DNA of 64,000 bases, from positions 1-64,000 of the forward strand of contig CAKRHP010000011.1 in assembly GCA_934339135.1 (NCBI GenBank). Direction: 5' to 3'. Numbering within the stretch: the stretch's first letter is position 1; each line of letters begins with the position of its first letter. This DNA comes from an uncultured Lachnospiraceae bacterium (GTDB taxonomy: Bacteria; Bacillota; Clostridia; Lachnospirales; Lachnospiraceae). The translations under genes and the position numbers were made by a program. Shown piece after piece: positions 15,379 to 26,900 of this stretch. The notes under the pieces were generated by a model. That model was not told where the DNA came from, searched no databases, and saw only the letters and a program-made list of their open reading frames with translations.

Positions 15379-16578
15379 ATGTCATTAGAATTATCCAGAA
15401 AAGCAGTAGCGGTAAAGCCATCTTCAACATTGGCGATCACCGCAAAGGCAAAGGAACTGCGTGCGCAGGGAAAGGACGTTGTAGGCTTCGGCGCAGGAGA
15501 GCCGGACTTTAATACACCGGAGAATATCTGTGATGCTGCAATTCAGGCAATTCATGATGGATTTACAAAATATACACCGGCTTCCGGAACGAACGAGCTC
15601 AAGGAAGCTGTTTCCAAGAAATTTAAGTCATTCAATGGTCTTGATTATGCACCGGATCAGATTGTGATCAGCAATGGTGGAAAGCATTCTCTGACCAATA
15701 TTTTTACAGCACTGATCAATCCGGGAGATGAAGTGATCATTCCTGCACCATTCTGGCTCAGTTATCCGGAGATCGTTAAGCTGGCCGGCGGTGTACCGGT
15801 GATCGTAAAGACAACCAAGGAGCAGAGTTATAAGCTTCAGGCAGAGGATCTGAAAAAAGCCATTACCGATAAGACAAAGGCGGTTGTATTGAATACACCA
15901 AACAATCCTACCGGAATGCTTTATACAGAGCAGGAGCTTCGTGCTATCGCTGATGTAGTTGTTGAGAGCGACATTTATGTAGTTGCCGATGAGATGTATG
16001 AAAATCTTGTTTATGGTGATCAGAAGCATATCAGCATTGCCTCCTTTGGTAAGGAAATTTATGACAGAACCATTACCTGCAGCGGTTTGGCAAAGAGCTA
16101 TGCCATGACAGGATGGAGAATTGGTTATACAGGATCATCCAGGGAGATCGCAAAGATGATGAGCAGTGTACAGAGTCATCAGACCTCTAATCCAAACTCG
16201 ATCGCCCAGAGAGCAGCAGTAGAGGCTCTGAACGGCCCACAGGATTCTGTGGCAAAGATGCATGCGGAGTTTGATAAGCGTCGCCAGTATATGTACAAGA
16301 GAATCTGTGCAATGCCTCATGTAAGTACCATTGAGCCGATGGGTGCATTCTATGTCTTCGTGGACGTCAGTGATGTTCTTGGTAAGGATTATAAGGGAAC
16401 AAAGATCGAGGATACTTCCAAGATGGCAGAGATCCTGATCGAGGAGTATAATGTAGCAGTAGTTCCATGTGCTGATTTTGGATTTGCAGATCATATCCGT
16501 CTGTCATATGCAATCTCACTGGAGCAGATTGAGAAGGGACTGGATCGTATCGAGACTTTCCTGAAGGAATTGAAATAA
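15379..16578 (+). CDS. aspC: Aspartate aminotransferase, class I PLP enzyme
   Basis: 399 residues, fold-type I aminotransferase, subgroup Ib by its 'VGFGAGEPDFNTPENI' N-terminal segment and 'YTPASGTNELKEAV'. 'NTPNNPTGMLY' binds the cofactor, 'VADEMYENLVY' has the Asp and Tyr that contact PLP, 'SGLAKSYAMTGWRIGY' near residue 240 carries the Schiff-base Lys, and 'HIRLSYAIS' near the end the substrate-carboxylate Arg. It interconverts aspartate and glutamate with their keto acids. RBS AAGGAAAGGGG lies just upstream. The next gene follows after 3 nt, so the pair is one operon, but their functions seem unrelated. Confidence 0.92.
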   Translation: MSLELSRKAVAVKPSSTLAITAKAKELRAQGKDVVGFGAGEPDFNTPENICDAAIQAIHDGFTKYTPASGTNELKEAVSKKFKSFNGLDYAPDQIVISNGGKHSLTNIFTALINPGDEVIIPAPFWLSYPEIVKLAGGVPVIVKTTKEQSYKLQAEDLKKAITDKTKAVVLNTPNNPTGMLYTEQELRAIADVVVESDIYVVADEMYENLVYGDQKHISIASFGKEIYDRTITCSGLAKSYAMTGWRIGYTGSSREIAKMMSSVQSHQTSNPNSIAQRAAVEALNGPQDSVAKMHAEFDKRRQYMYKRICAMPHVSTIEPMGAFYVFVDVSDVLGKDYKGTKIEDTSKMAEILIEEYNVAVVPCADFGFADHIRLSYAISLEQIEKGLDRIETFLKELK

Positions 16579-16581
16579 TTT

Positions 16582-17838
16582 ATGAGAGAGATAAAAATGC
16601 CGGTGTTTATGAAGGATGCCGGGAATACAAAAGCACATAGTATGTGGGGAGAGATGGTGATCTTTGTCCTGTTGTATGTGATATCTATTTTCGTAGAAGC
16701 CATGGCCATGGTGCCAGGGCTTCTCGTATATATAGTCAGTAGACCGGATGCGGCATCCTGGTTTGGACAGGCTGGCAGCTCAGGGGCGGCAGAGAGTTTA
16801 TGGAGCGGCAGCATAGATATGGATAAATACAGTGCATTGCTGCAGGCACAGCCGGAATGGCTGATGATCTATACCCTGTTTGCGGAGATTCTGCTGATCG
16901 CACTGTATGCCGGATACTGCCGCCTGATTGAGAAACGCTCCTTCTCTTCGATGGGCTTTATTAAGGATCATATGTTTTCTCAATATGTGAAGGGGCTTTT
17001 GTGGGCAGTGGTTCTTTTTGGCGGGGCGTATCTGCTCTGCGTGGGAACCGGAGCTTTGCACTTTGAAGGAGTGTCAGCCGGTATGATCCCCGGTTATATC
17101 GTACTTTACTTTGTAGGATATATGATACAGGGGATGGCAGAGGAAGTGATCTGCAGGGGATATCTTTTGGTTTCCATTTCACGGAATCATTCCGTCTGGT
17201 ATTCTGTGGTCATCAGCAGTGGCGTTTTTATGGCAATGCATATGAGCAACGATCATGTGACACTGCTTTCCTTTATTAATATTTTCCTGTGTGGACTGCT
17301 GTTTGGTCTGATCTTTGTAGAGCGGGGGAATATCTGGATGGTGGCAGCTCTTCATGCCGGATGGAATTTCCTGCAGAATAATCTCTTTGGAATACCGGTC
17401 AGTGGTATGACGCAGGGAAACTCGGTCTTTACGACCACCTTTGTGGACGGAAGAAGTCTGATCAATGGCGGAGCTTTTGGAATCGAAGGCGGTATTGCGG
17501 TAACCGTGGTACTTGCTCTTGGCATTTATATCACGTATCGCCGTATGGACAGAAAAGGGATGCTGGTGGAACCGGAGGAGTATGGAAATCCGGATCAGAC
17601 GGTGGCAGCAGCGGAACCAAAGCAGCAGAAGGAAACAGAAAATCTTTCCGGTCAGCCGGGTTATCCGAAGGAAGAGGACGATTACACGTCAATGCCTCTG
17701 AATCTGGATACGTTAAATCGTATTGAAACACAGAAACGGGAAGCGGGGATTGGGAAAGAGCCATCTGAAGAAACGGTAACATATCCAAGAAATACCGTGT
17801 TTAATGCGGATTATTTCAGGGAAAAGGATGAGGAGTAA
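16582..17838 (+). CDS. CPBP-family intramembrane metalloprotease
   Basis: 418 residues with about eight hydrophobic segments. The three CPBP/Abi motifs are present: 'MAEEVICRGYLL' (EExxxR) near residue 188, 'VFMAMHMSNDH' (FxxxH) near residue 214 and 'ALHAGWNFLQNN' (HxxxN) near residue 255. Family members cleave or process membrane proteins and peptides, including bacteriocin-immunity roles, but the substrate here is unknown. The last 90 residues are hydrophilic and acidic, probably a cytosolic tail, longer than usual. It follows the aminotransferase gene by 3 nt. A start at ATG 16597 is also possible. Confidence 0.88.
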   Translation: MREIKMPVFMKDAGNTKAHSMWGEMVIFVLLYVISIFVEAMAMVPGLLVYIVSRPDAASWFGQAGSSGAAESLWSGSIDMDKYSALLQAQPEWLMIYTLFAEILLIALYAGYCRLIEKRSFSSMGFIKDHMFSQYVKGLLWAVVLFGGAYLLCVGTGALHFEGVSAGMIPGYIVLYFVGYMIQGMAEEVICRGYLLVSISRNHSVWYSVVISSGVFMAMHMSNDHVTLLSFINIFLCGLLFGLIFVERGNIWMVAALHAGWNFLQNNLFGIPVSGMTQGNSVFTTTFVDGRSLINGGAFGIEGGIAVTVVLALGIYITYRRMDRKGMLVEPEEYGNPDQTVAAAEPKQQKETENLSGQPGYPKEEDDYTSMPLNLDTLNRIETQKREAGIGKEPSEETVTYPRNTVFNADYFREKDEE

Positions 17839-17908
17839 AACGTCATATCCGTTGCATCAGATGGGGCATATATCTTTTAACCTCCATATCATAATTAGGA
17901 ATAATAAA

Positions 17909-17943
17909 GGGATACCGATGATAACATCGGTATCCCTGTTTTG
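17909..17943. terminator. Bidirectional terminator between convergent genes
   Basis: GGGATACCGATG (17909-17920), ATAA loop, CATCGGTATCCC (17925-17936), a perfect 12-bp stem. TGTTTTGTT follows on the plus strand and an A/T-rich run precedes it, so it can serve both the CPBP gene and the minus-strand activator gene. Confidence 0.88.
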
Positions 17944-17959
17944 TTAATAATACATCTGC

Positions 17960-20900
17960 CTATGCGTCATGCTCACTTTTGCCTTCGCGCATGTTTTTGA
18001 CAGCGGTGGAAAGCATCAGCTTGATACGGTTCAACTGGTTTACCTCGCTGGCACCCGGATCATAGTCAACGGCTACGATATTGGATTCCGGATACTGGCG
18101 GCGCAGCTCTTTGATAACGCCTTTACCTACCACATGGTTTGGCAGACAGCCAAACGGCTGGGTACATACGATATTTGGCACGCCGGAATGGATCAGCTCC
18201 AGCATCTCGCCGGTCAGGAACCAGCCCTCACCGGTCTGGTTCCCGCCGCTGACGATCGGTTCTGCATATTCTGCCAGCTTATTGATCCGTGTGGTTGGCT
18301 CAAAACGATTGCTGGCAGCCAGCGCGTCATTGGCAACCTTACGGTAATGTTCCAGATAGGAGATCAGGAAATTGTTAATATGTGCAGAGGATTTCTTTTT
18401 GCCCAGGTATTCTGCCTTAAAGTTGGCATTATACAGGCTGTACATAAAGAAGTCCAAAAGGTCAGGACAAACGGCCTCTGCTCCCTCTGCTTCCAGAAGC
18501 TCTACCAGATAATTATTGGCCAGTGGAAGGAATTTTACGAGGATCTCTCCTACAATACCAACCCGGGGCTTTTGGATATCTTTCAGTGGAAGCTCATCAA
18601 ATTCTTTAATGATCTGACGGATATTCTTCTTAAATTCTGATTTACTTCCGTTACGGACAGCACGCTGTGCAATAGCTTTCCATTTCTCGTGAAGAGCATT
18701 GGCAGAGCCCGGAACCGCTTCATAAGGTCTTGTCTTATAGAGAACACGCATAAATACGTCGCCGTAGATCAATGCCTGAATGGCACGGTGTGCCATCTTC
18801 AGATTAATCTTTAAGCCGGGGTTCTTCTCGATACCGGCACTCATGGAAATAACCGGGATCTGTCCCATGCCTGCCTTTTCCAGAGCCCTTCTGATGAAAC
18901 CAATATAATTGGTAGCACGGCATCCGCCACCGGTCTGGGTAATGATCAGTGCCACCTTATCCAGATCATATTCTCCGGATAACAGAGCCTCCATAAACTG
19001 ACCGATGACGATCAGGGATGGGTAGCAGGCGTCATTGTTTACATATTTCAGACCGTAATCCACAGCAGCCGGTGTGCTAGGCAGGATCTTCAGCTTATAA
19101 CCACAGGATGCCAGTGCCGGTTCCAGAATGTCAAAATGGATCGGAGACATCTGTGGCACAAGAACCGTGTATTCCTTACGCATTTCCTCGGTAAAGATAA
19201 CTCTGTGATGTGCGGTGTCCACATTCGGCTGTGGCTGTATATTCTTGGCGGCACGTTCCTTGACGGCTGCCAGCAGGGAACGGATACGGATCCTTGCCGC
19301 TCCCAGGTTATTCACCTCATCGATCTTTAATACGGTATAGATCTTGTTCCGTTTCGTCAGAATATCGCTGACCTGATCTGTTGTTACCGCGTCCAGGCCA
19401 CAGCCAAAGGAATTCAACTGAATTAAATCAAGATTTGACTGCGTACTTACGAATGATGCTGCCTGATACAGACGGGAATGATACATCCACTGATCCATAA
19501 CGATGGTAGGACGATCCACCTTGCCAAGGTGTGAGATGCTATCCTCCGTCAGTACAGCAACACCGTAGGATGTGATCAGATCAGGAATACCGTGATTGAT
19601 CTCCGGATCTGTATGATATGGACGACCTGCCAGAACGATTCCACGGCGGCCTGTTTCTTTCAGATACTGTAATACCTCCTCGCCCTTTTGCTCCATCTCC
19701 GTGCGGACTGCCTGCATTTCCTTCCAGGCAGCAGCGGCGGCGTGGCGGATCTCGTCTGCGGAGATGCCGTTTTCCTCGGTGAAATACTCTACCAGACGTT
19801 TTGTGGCGATCGCTTCACTTTCCAGGGAAAGAAATGGATTCTGGTATGTAATCTTGTCGTCACGGAGTTCTTCGATATTATTTTTGATATTTTCACCGTA
19901 GGAGGTGACGATCGGGCAGTTGTAATGGTTATTGGCGTCCTCTACCTCAGTACGCTCATAAGGAATACAAGGATAGAAGATATAGTCAATGCCCTGACGG
20001 ATCAGCCAGGTTACGTGGCCGTGGGCAAGCTTTGCCGGATAACATTCGGATTCACTTGGGATAGACTCAATACCGAGTTCGTAGATCTTCCGGTTGGATT
20101 CCGGTGATACAACAACGCGGTATCCAAGCTCCGTAAAGAAGGTGAACCAGAATGGATAGTTTTCGTACATATTTAATACCCGTGGAATTCCAACGGTGCC
20201 CCGGACCGCATGCTCCTCGTCAAGAGAAGTATAATGCTGGAAAAGGCGTTTGTTTTTATACTCAAAAAGGTTTGGAATATGATCCTTATTTTTCTCCTTG
20301 CCAAGTCCCCGTTCGCATCGGTTTCCGGAAATGAACTGACGGCCGCCGGTGAAGCGGTTGATGGTGAGGAGGCAGTGGTTTGTACATCCCTTACATCTTG
20401 CCATGGAGGTCTCAAACTTCAGATCGTTGATCTGGTCAATGGTAAGCATGGTTGTCTCCTGGCCTTCATAATGGTTTCTGGCGATCAGTGCAGCGCCAAA
20501 AGCTCCCATGATACCGGCAATGTCCGGGCGGACTGCCTTGCAGCCGGAGATGCGCTCAAAGCTTCGCAGTACCGCATCATTATAGAAGGTACCACCCTGA
20601 ACCACGACCTTTTCCCCCAGATCCTTCGGATCGGTCAGCTTGATCACCTTTAATAGGGCATTTTTAATCACAGAGTAAGCAAGACCGGCGGAGATATCGG
20701 CAACGGATGCCCCCTCCTTCTGCGCCTGCTTTACCTTGGAATTCATGAAAACGGTACAGCGGGAACCCAGATCGATCGGGTTTTGCGCAAACAAAGCAAT
20801 CTTCGCAAAATCAGCCACCTCATAATTCAGTGACTTTGCAAAAGTTTCGATAAAGGAACCGCATCCGGAGGAGCAGGCCTCATTTAACTGGACCTTATCT

Positions 20901-22210
20901 ACGGACTGGTTCTTGATCTTAATGCACTTCATATCCTGTCCGCCGATATCAAGAATACAGTCCACATCCGGCTCGAAGAAGGCAGCAGCATTATAGTGGG
21001 CAACGGTTTCTACCTCACCCTCATCCAGCAGCAGGGCGGACTTTAAGAGAGCCTCGCCGTAACCGGTAGAGCAGGAACGCACGATCCGGGCACCCTCCGG
21101 CATCAATTCATAAATCTCCTTGATGGATTTAATGGCCGTTTTTAACGGACTGCCGTTATTATTGCTGTAGAAGGAATACAGAAGGCTTCCGTCCTCCCCG
21201 ATCACTGCCACCTTTGTGGTGGTGGAACCGGCATCGATACCCAGAAAGAGATCCCCCTGATAGGAAGCGAAATCTCCCTTCTTGACATCGTTCTCGGAAT
21301 GTTTCTTTAAGAAGTCATTATATTCTGCCTCATCCTTAAACAAAGGCTCCAGACGGGCAACTTCAAATTCCATATCGATCTTTTTCGCTAAAACATCATT
21401 TAACTGGCTGAGAGATGACATGCATTCGTCGGTTTTTGCATTCATTGCAGCACCGGATGCCGCAAACAGATGAGAATGCTCCGGCGCAATGATCGCATCT
21501 CCGGAAAGGTTTAATGTACGGATAAAAGCCTGCTTTAACTCCGTGAGGAAATGCAAAGGACCTCCTAAAAATGCAACATTTCCACGGATCGGCTTACCGC
21601 AGGCGAGACCACTGATGGTCTGATTGACTACCGCCTGGAAAATAGAAGCCGACAGGTCTTCTTTGGTGGCACCCTCGTTGATCAGAGGCTGGATATCTGT
21701 TTTGGCAAATACACCGCATCTGGCCGCGATCGGGTAAATGGATTTATAATTTTTGGCATATTCATTCAGACCGGCGGCGTCTGTCTTAAGCAGGGTAGCC
21801 ATCTGGTCAATAAAGGAACCGGTACCGCCGGCACAGATTCCGTTCATTCGCTGGTCAATACCACCGGTAAAATATATGATCTTTGCATCCTCGCCACCAA
21901 GCTCAATGGCAACGTCGGTGTGGGGAGCATAGTCCTTCAGGGATGTTGCTACAGCGACAACCTCCTGAACAAAGGGAACATTCATATGCTTGGAAAGTGT
22001 CAGACCACCGGAACCGGTAATGACCGGAGAAACCGGAAGATCTCCCAGCTCCTTTAACGCCTGTTTGATAATGGAAGCCAGTGTCTCCTGAATATTGGCA
22101 TAGTGACGCTGATAATCAGAAAATATGATCTCACCCTCAGGGTTCAAAATAGCAATCTTTACTGTTGTGGAACCGATATCGATTCCCAGTGTATGACATG
22201 GTAATTTCAT
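17960..22210 (-). CDS. Fused 2-hydroxyacyl-CoA dehydratase activator/reductase-like protein
   Basis: 1416 residues. Two ASKHA (BcrA/BadF/HgdC) domains occur in tandem: the first with '[15 protein letters not shown]' near residue 8, '[13 protein letters not shown]' and '[12 protein letters not shown]'; the second with '[16 protein letters not shown]' near residue 320, '[12 protein letters not shown]' and '[16 protein letters not shown]'. The Cys of the second copy (ACSSGCG and SRCTVF) would hold the inter-subunit 4Fe-4S cluster; the first has only CAGG and GVF positions. After '[12 protein letters not shown]' comes the DUF2229/HgdB-like half with further conserved Cys. Known activators hydrolyse ATP to drive an electron into dehydratases; fusions like this are common in anaerobes without a defined dehydratase partner, and none is adjacent here. 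ATG 22210 has AAAGGAAATATCTT before it. Confidence 0.9.
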   Translation of the reverse strand: MKLPCHTLGIDIGSTTVKIAILNPEGEIIFSDYQRHYANIQETLASIIKQALKELGDLPVSPVITGSGGLTLSKHMNVPFVQEVVAVATSLKDYAPHTDVAIELGGEDAKIIYFTGGIDQRMNGICAGGTGSFIDQMATLLKTDAAGLNEYAKNYKSIYPIAARCGVFAKTDIQPLINEGATKEDLSASIFQAVVNQTISGLACGKPIRGNVAFLGGPLHFLTELKQAFIRTLNLSGDAIIAPEHSHLFAASGAAMNAKTDECMSSLSQLNDVLAKKIDMEFEVARLEPLFKDEAEYNDFLKKHSENDVKKGDFASYQGDLFLGIDAGSTTTKVAVIGEDGSLLYSFYSNNNGSPLKTAIKSIKEIYELMPEGARIVRSCSTGYGEALLKSALLLDEGEVETVAHYNAAAFFEPDVDCILDIGGQDMKCIKIKNQSVDKVQLNEACSSGCGSFIETFAKSLNYEVADFAKIALFAQNPIDLGSRCTVFMNSKVKQAQKEGASVADISAGLAYSVIKNALLKVIKLTDPKDLGEKVVVQGGTFYNDAVLRSFERISGCKAVRPDIAGIMGAFGAALIARNHYEGQETTMLTIDQINDLKFETSMARCKGCTNHCLLTINRFTGGRQFISGNRCERGLGKEKNKDHIPNLFEYKNKRLFQHYTSLDEEHAVRGTVGIPRVLNMYENYPFWFTFFTELGYRVVVSPESNRKIYELGIESIPSESECYPAKLAHGHVTWLIRQGIDYIFYPCIPYERTEVEDANNHYNCPIVTSYGENIKNNIEELRDDKITYQNPFLSLESEAIATKRLVEYFTEENGISADEIRHAAAAAWKEMQAVRTEMEQKGEEVLQYLKETGRRGIVLAGRPYHTDPEINHGIPDLITSYGVAVLTEDSISHLGKVDRPTIVMDQWMYHSRLYQAASFVSTQSNLDLIQLNSFGCGLDAVTTDQVSDILTKRNKIYTVLKIDEVNNLGAARIRIRSLLAAVKERAAKNIQPQPNVDTAHHRVIFTEEMRKEYTVLVPQMSPIHFDILEPALASCGYKLKILPSTPAAVDYGLKYVNNDACYPSLIVIGQFMEALLSGEYDLDKVALIITQTGGGCRATNYIGFIRRALEKAGMGQIPVISMSAGIEKNPGLKINLKMAHRAIQALIYGDVFMRVLYKTRPYEAVPGSANALHEKWKAIAQRAVRNGSKSEFKKNIRQIIKEFDELPLKDIQKPRVGIVGEILVKFLPLANNYLVELLEAEGAEAVCPDLLDFFMYSLYNANFKAEYLGKKKSSAHINNFLISYLEHYRKVANDALAASNRFEPTTRINKLAEYAEPIVSGGNQTGEGWFLTGEMLELIHSGVPNIVCTQPFGCLPNHVVGKGVIKELRRQYPESNIVAVDYDPGASEVNQLNRIKLMLSTAVKNMREGKSEHDA

Positions 22211-22243
22211 AAGATATTTCCTTTCTTCCTTCGCTGTCCTTTT

Positions 22244-22287
22244 AATAGGAAAATGCGATATCAAAAATATCGCCATATTTTCCTATT
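22244..22287. promoter_or_regulatory. Long hairpin at the very 5' end of the activator mRNA
   Basis: AATAGGAAAAT-GCGATAT (22244-22261), loop CAAAA, ATATCGC-(CAT)-ATTTTCCTATT (22267-22287): 18 paired bases with a 3-nt bulge. Given the minus-strand promoter at 22285-22313, transcription would begin inside this stem, so the RNA would open with the hairpin, or the DNA is an operator overlapping the start. Confidence 0.65.
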
Positions 22288-22313
22288 ATATGACAAAAAA
22301 AAATTGATTGCAA
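22285..22313 (-). promoter_or_regulatory. Promoter of the dehydratase-activator gene
   Basis: On the minus strand TTGCAA (22308-22313), 17 bp, TATAAT (complement of 22285-22290). It leaves a leader of about 65 nt. Confidence 0.75.
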
Positions 22314-22371
22314 GCAGTCTGTCACCAATAACATAAATTGGGAATATAATGAAAAAGGAAAGCATAGAAAG

Positions 22372-22878
22372 GTGCATGAAAATATGGAACATTGTAATGG
22401 TATTATGCATACAGTCAAATCGGGAGATACTCTGTATTCGATCAGTATGGAACATAAAGTACCGCTGGCACTTGTGCTCCGCGCCAATCCTTATGTGGAT
22501 GTGTATAATCTTCAGGTGGGGGAAACCATATGTGTGCCGGTAAAGGGAAATCCGCAGGGAGGGATGCCTCCTTATGGTGGAACCTGTGGCAAGTGGGAGG
22601 TAAGGGATGCTGTTCCCATGACAAAAGACAGGAATGAGGAAAAGGTCACGGAGGAAAATACAACGGAGAAGGAGACGGAGGAAATGCAGCCGGTAAATAA
22701 AATGGCAGAAAATGCATCGGAACAATCGGATAATATGGTGATGGAGGGGACTGCAATGCAAGAGGAGGAAACCGGAGAAAATGTATATGTGACAAAGGAA
22801 GGGGACAGCCTGGAGAAGATTCTTGGTGTGGATAAAATATTGCTGCAGCCCGGAATGACTATTTATCGACAAAAGTAG
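22372..22878 (+). CDS. Double LysM protein
   Basis: 168 residues. A first LysM domain lies at residues 11-60 ('HTVKSGDTLYSISMEHKVP', 'LVLRANPYVDVYNLQVGETI', 'CVPVK'). An acidic Glu/Thr-rich linker of about 70 residues follows, and a second, shorter LysM-like unit ends the protein ('YVTKEGDSLEKILGV', 'LLQPGMTIYRQK'). LysM binds N-acetylglucosamine polymers. There is no signal peptide, so export is unclear; spore-coat LysM proteins are similarly unsigned. Start is uncertain: GTG 22372 or ATG 22384, the latter with AAAGG at 22368-22372. Confidence 0.8.
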   Translation: MHENMEHCNGIMHTVKSGDTLYSISMEHKVPLALVLRANPYVDVYNLQVGETICVPVKGNPQGGMPPYGGTCGKWEVRDAVPMTKDRNEEKVTEENTTEKETEEMQPVNKMAENASEQSDNMVMEGTAMQEEETGENVYVTKEGDSLEKILGVDKILLQPGMTIYRQK

Positions 22879-22924
22879 AATAATCTTCGGCTTGACAAAG
22901 AAAACACGTATCAATAGAATAGAT

Positions 22925-22951
22925 GGTATTGGAATATGCATTTCCAATACC
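22925..22951. terminator. Inverted repeat after the LysM gene, possible terminator
   Basis: GGTATTGGAA (22925-22934), 7-nt loop, TTCCAATACC (22942-22951), perfect 10-bp arms. The following ATAATTTATT is A/T-rich rather than a T run, so termination is only likely. Confidence 0.5.
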
Positions 22952-23030
22952 ATAATTTATTGTAGAGAAATTCTTATAAAACAGTACCTGCAGGGCATTC
23001 AGGGGAAGAAACTGCAGGGATGGGAGGACT

Positions 23031-23954
23031 ATGAATCAATTACTAAATAAACTGGAGAGGAAATATGGAAAATATGCAGTACCGGATCTGATCAAGTATG
23101 TGATCGTACTTTATTGTGCCGGAGCGGCATTGGGACTGATCAACGAAAATATTTATTATAATTATCTTTCATTAAATATAGAAGCGGTTCTTCATGGACA
23201 GGTATGGAGACTGGTGACCTATCTGATCGAACCGTATGGATTTAATCCGGGCATGGGATTTGTGATAAGTATCCTGTTTTTTGCAATACAGGTGAATCTG
23301 TTCTTTTTATTTGGCCGGTCGCTGGAACGGGCATGGGGAACATTCCGGTTTAATATGTATTTTATCAGTGGATGGCTGTTAAACATTGTGGCGGCTTTCA
23401 TTTTATACGGGACGCTTCATTCCACATATTATATGTCCGGCTTTCAGTATATTTACTGGTCTATGTTTTTTGCTTTTGCAGCTGAGAATCCCAATATGGA
23501 ATTTTTATTTTGGTTTGTGCTTCCGATCAAGGTGAAATGGCTTGCGATATTAGATGCGGCATATCTGCTTTACAATGTATTTGAGAATATTATATCCGGT
23601 CTGTCTTATCTGAGCAGAGGTGGAAGTCCGGCAACGGCAGGCATTTATTTTAGTGTGGCATTAGCGATCGTTGTGGCGATGGGCAATTTCCTGATATACT
23701 TTTTGTCAAGTCGTGACTATCGCAGAATATCGCCCGCCGATATAAAACGCCGGAGACATTTCCGGAAGCAGGTAAAGGAGGCGGGCAGACAGAATGGTGG
23801 AGCCAGACACCGGTGTGCTGTTTGCGGCAGAACAGAACTGGATGACGAGAATCTGGATTTTCGCTTCTGTTCGAAATGCGAGGGAAGTTACGAATATTGT
23901 TCGGATCACTTGTTTACTCATCAACATGTAAAAAAGCATGCTGATATAAATTGA
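23031..23954 (+). CDS. Rhomboid-fold membrane protein without catalytic residues, zinc-finger tail
   Basis: 307 residues. About six membrane helices in the first 230 residues have rhomboid/derlin-like character ('VLHGQVWRLVTYLIEPYGF', 'FFLFGRSLERAWGTFRFNMY', the latter like the L1-loop W-R and 'E-x-x-W-G' features of derlins). No GxSG serine motif or catalytic His is seen, so it is probably an inactive pseudoprotease. The cytosolic tail holds four to six Cys/His in 'CAVCGRTELDDENL', 'FCSKCEGSYEYCSDH' and 'HQHVKKH', a probable zinc-binding knuckle. The next gene follows after 15 nt. Similar rhomboid-like proteins in other anaerobes have no assigned role; the neighbour suggests membrane glycosylation. 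Confidence 0.75.
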   Translation: MNQLLNKLERKYGKYAVPDLIKYVIVLYCAGAALGLINENIYYNYLSLNIEAVLHGQVWRLVTYLIEPYGFNPGMGFVISILFFAIQVNLFFLFGRSLERAWGTFRFNMYFISGWLLNIVAAFILYGTLHSTYYMSGFQYIYWSMFFAFAAENPNMEFLFWFVLPIKVKWLAILDAAYLLYNVFENIISGLSYLSRGGSPATAGIYFSVALAIVVAMGNFLIYFLSSRDYRRISPADIKRRRHFRKQVKEAGRQNGGARHRCAVCGRTELDDENLDFRFCSKCEGSYEYCSDHLFTHQHVKKHADIN

Positions 23955-23969
23955 TAAAGGAGAAAAACT

Positions 23970-26900
23970 ATGGGGATGATGAATGCAGTAGCGGTCTTAG
24001 GGGTTATTATCATGATTGTGATGTATATTCCGATCAATAGATTCCTTCGGGACCGTAAGATGTTTATGGAGCAGAGTGGCGCAGAGATGCGTTCGCGTAA
24101 CCGGAAAAATAAGACGAAAGCAAGAGTGTCTGTTGCCAGTCCCGTGACTTCGCAGGATCGGGCGATTGGTCTGACAATATTTGTGGCGGCAATGATCGCT
24201 GCTTTTATTGTGCGTGTGGTCATGGGAGGAATATATCATGGACATGAGTACGATATGAATTGTTTTATTGCCTGGGCTGACATGGCTTATAAAGATGGAC
24301 TTTCCAATTTTTATATCTCGGAGGCTTTTACGGACTATCCACCGGGGTATATTTATATACTGTATGTGATCGGATGGCTGAGAGATGTATTTCACATTGC
24401 ATGGAATTCTGTGACGAGTGATATATTGACAAAGATGCCGGCGATGTTGGCAGATCTGGGAACAGGATATCTGATCTATCGTGTTGCGTCCAAAAAGTTC
24501 AGAGAGCTTGGAGCGGCATTTTTAAGCATGCTGTATTTATTTTGCCCATTAGTGATTTTGGACAGTGCGGTGTGGGGACAGACAGATTCTGTTTTTACCT
24601 TTTTTGTGGTATTGATGTGTTATCTGGTCAGTGAGAAAAAGCTGATTCCGTCGTATTATGTATTTGCGATCGCCGTTTTGATCAAACCACAGTCGTTGAT
24701 CTTTACACCGGTTTTGATCTACGGAATTATCGATCAGGTCTTTTTAGAAGATTTTGAATGGAAGAAATTTTATAAAAACCTGTTTTTGGGTCTTTTAGCC
24801 ATAGCAATGATTGGTTTATTGATGGTGCCATTTCATTTTAAGGAGGCATTGGCTCAATATCAAGATACACTTTCTTCCTATCCGTATGCTTCAGTAAATG
24901 CTTACAATATATGGTCTGTGCTTGGATTAAACTGGGGAGCGCAGGATACGATCCGTTTTGGTCTTTCCTGCCAGACATGGGGAAAGATTGCCATTGTTCT
25001 TATTGTGGCGGCATCCGCATTCATTAATTTCCGATGCAAAAAAACGACGGGAAAATATTATTACATTGGAGCATTTATTATTGCGAGTGTGTTTACGCTT
25101 TCCGTGCGTATGCATGAGAGATATATCTTCCCGGTAGCAGCCTTTCTTCTCTTAGCTTATGCAGCGCGGCCGGTCAAAGAGGTTTTCCTGCTGTATGTGG
25201 GGTATTGTTGTACAAGCTATTATAATGTGGCGTATGTATTGAAATATTCCAATGTGGAGGGATATGATGCGAATTCCCAGCTTATTATGGGATTTTCATT
25301 GGCTACGTTAGCCGTATCTGGTTACCTGATCTACGTTACAGTCAAACATTTTAGTCATGAGGAAACCGAACAGGAACGGCAGGCTATTTTGACAGCCAAT
25401 TCGAAAGCGGCCGGCTTTTCTTTACGGCACAGGGAGAAGAAAACACCTCAGGAAAAATCAATTATCCGCCCCTCTTCCAAATTGGCGCGGATGACAAAAC
25501 AGGATTATATTGCTATGCTCATTATCACACTGGTATATGGGGTCATCGCATTTGTACATCTGGGAAATCTTACTGCGCCGGAGACGGAATATTCCGTTGT
25601 GAAGCAGGGGGCTGTTGTGGCGGATTTTGGACAGGATGTGAGCCTTGGAAAGATGGCAGAATATCTGGGATATCAAAACAATCCTAAGTATCTCGTGGAT
25701 TATTCTTCTGATGGCACAAACTGGAACGGATTATATGGGGCAGAGAATCCATGGGATGCGGGTTCTGTATTTTGTTGGAATTATACGGATCTTAACATTA
25801 CGGCCCGTTATGTGCGGATATCTCCTGCGGCAGACAATACGAATGACAGTATCATGGAGCTGGTATTTACAGATACGGAAGGAAATGTGGTCACACCGGT
25901 GAATGCATCGGATTATTCGACCCTTTTTGATGAGCAGGATCTGTATGCTTCGAGAGCAACCAATCTGAACGGTACATATTTTGACGAGATCTATCATGGT
26001 AGAACAGCCTATGAGATGATCCACAAATTGTATTGTTATGAAAACACGCATCCACCACTGGGCAAGGAATTGATCGCAGTCGGTGTATTGATCTTTGGTA
26101 TGTGTCCGTTTGGCTGGAGATTTGTGGGTACCCTTTTTGGTGTTTTAATGGTGCCGATCATTTATAATTTCTCCAAGAAGTTTTTTAAGGAAACATGGAT
26201 CAGTATTCTCACTACGATACTCTTCACGTTTGACTTTATGCACTTTGTTCAGACGCGAATCTCCACGATCGATGTATATGTCACCTTGTTTATCATGCTT
26301 TCTTATTTCTTTATGTACTGTTATACAAGGTTGAGTTTTTATGATACCAAACTGTCTAAGACGTTGATCCCGTTGGGACTTTGTGGATTTTCCATGGGAC
26401 TCAGCTGGGCTTCCAAGTGGACCGGTATCTATTCGGCAATTGGTCTTGCGATTATCTTCTTTGCACAGATGATCCGGCGTTTCCGGGAATATATCTATGC
26501 AGCGAAGCATCCGGAAGGCGGGACGGGAGAAATTTCGCACCAATATATTGTGAAGAATTTTCACAAGAAATTAATTATTACATTATTGTGGTGCTGTGTA
26601 TTCTTTATTGTGGTTCCTGCCGTGATTTATGTATTGTCGTATATTCCGTTTCATGATGGTACAGACAGAAATCTGATCCAGAAGGTGATTGAAGCACAGA
26701 AGACAATGTACAACTATCATAGTCATCTGGATGCTACCCACCCATATGGTTCCAAGTGGTATCAGTGGCCGATCATGTACCGCCCGATCTGGTATTATTC
26801 CGGAGTTGTATCGGATACAGTCAGAGAAGGTATCAGTGCATTTGGTAATCCATTGGTATGGTGGGCCGGTATTCCGGCATTTGTCTTTATGCTGTATCGG

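Noticed and set aside
15150-15512. 120-codon frame across the aminotransferase start
   Set aside because: Overlaps the end of the LCP gene and the strong aminotransferase gene in another frame.
17969-20653. Several plus-strand frames of 60-220 codons
   Set aside because: All are antisense to the well-supported activator gene and lack ribosome sites.
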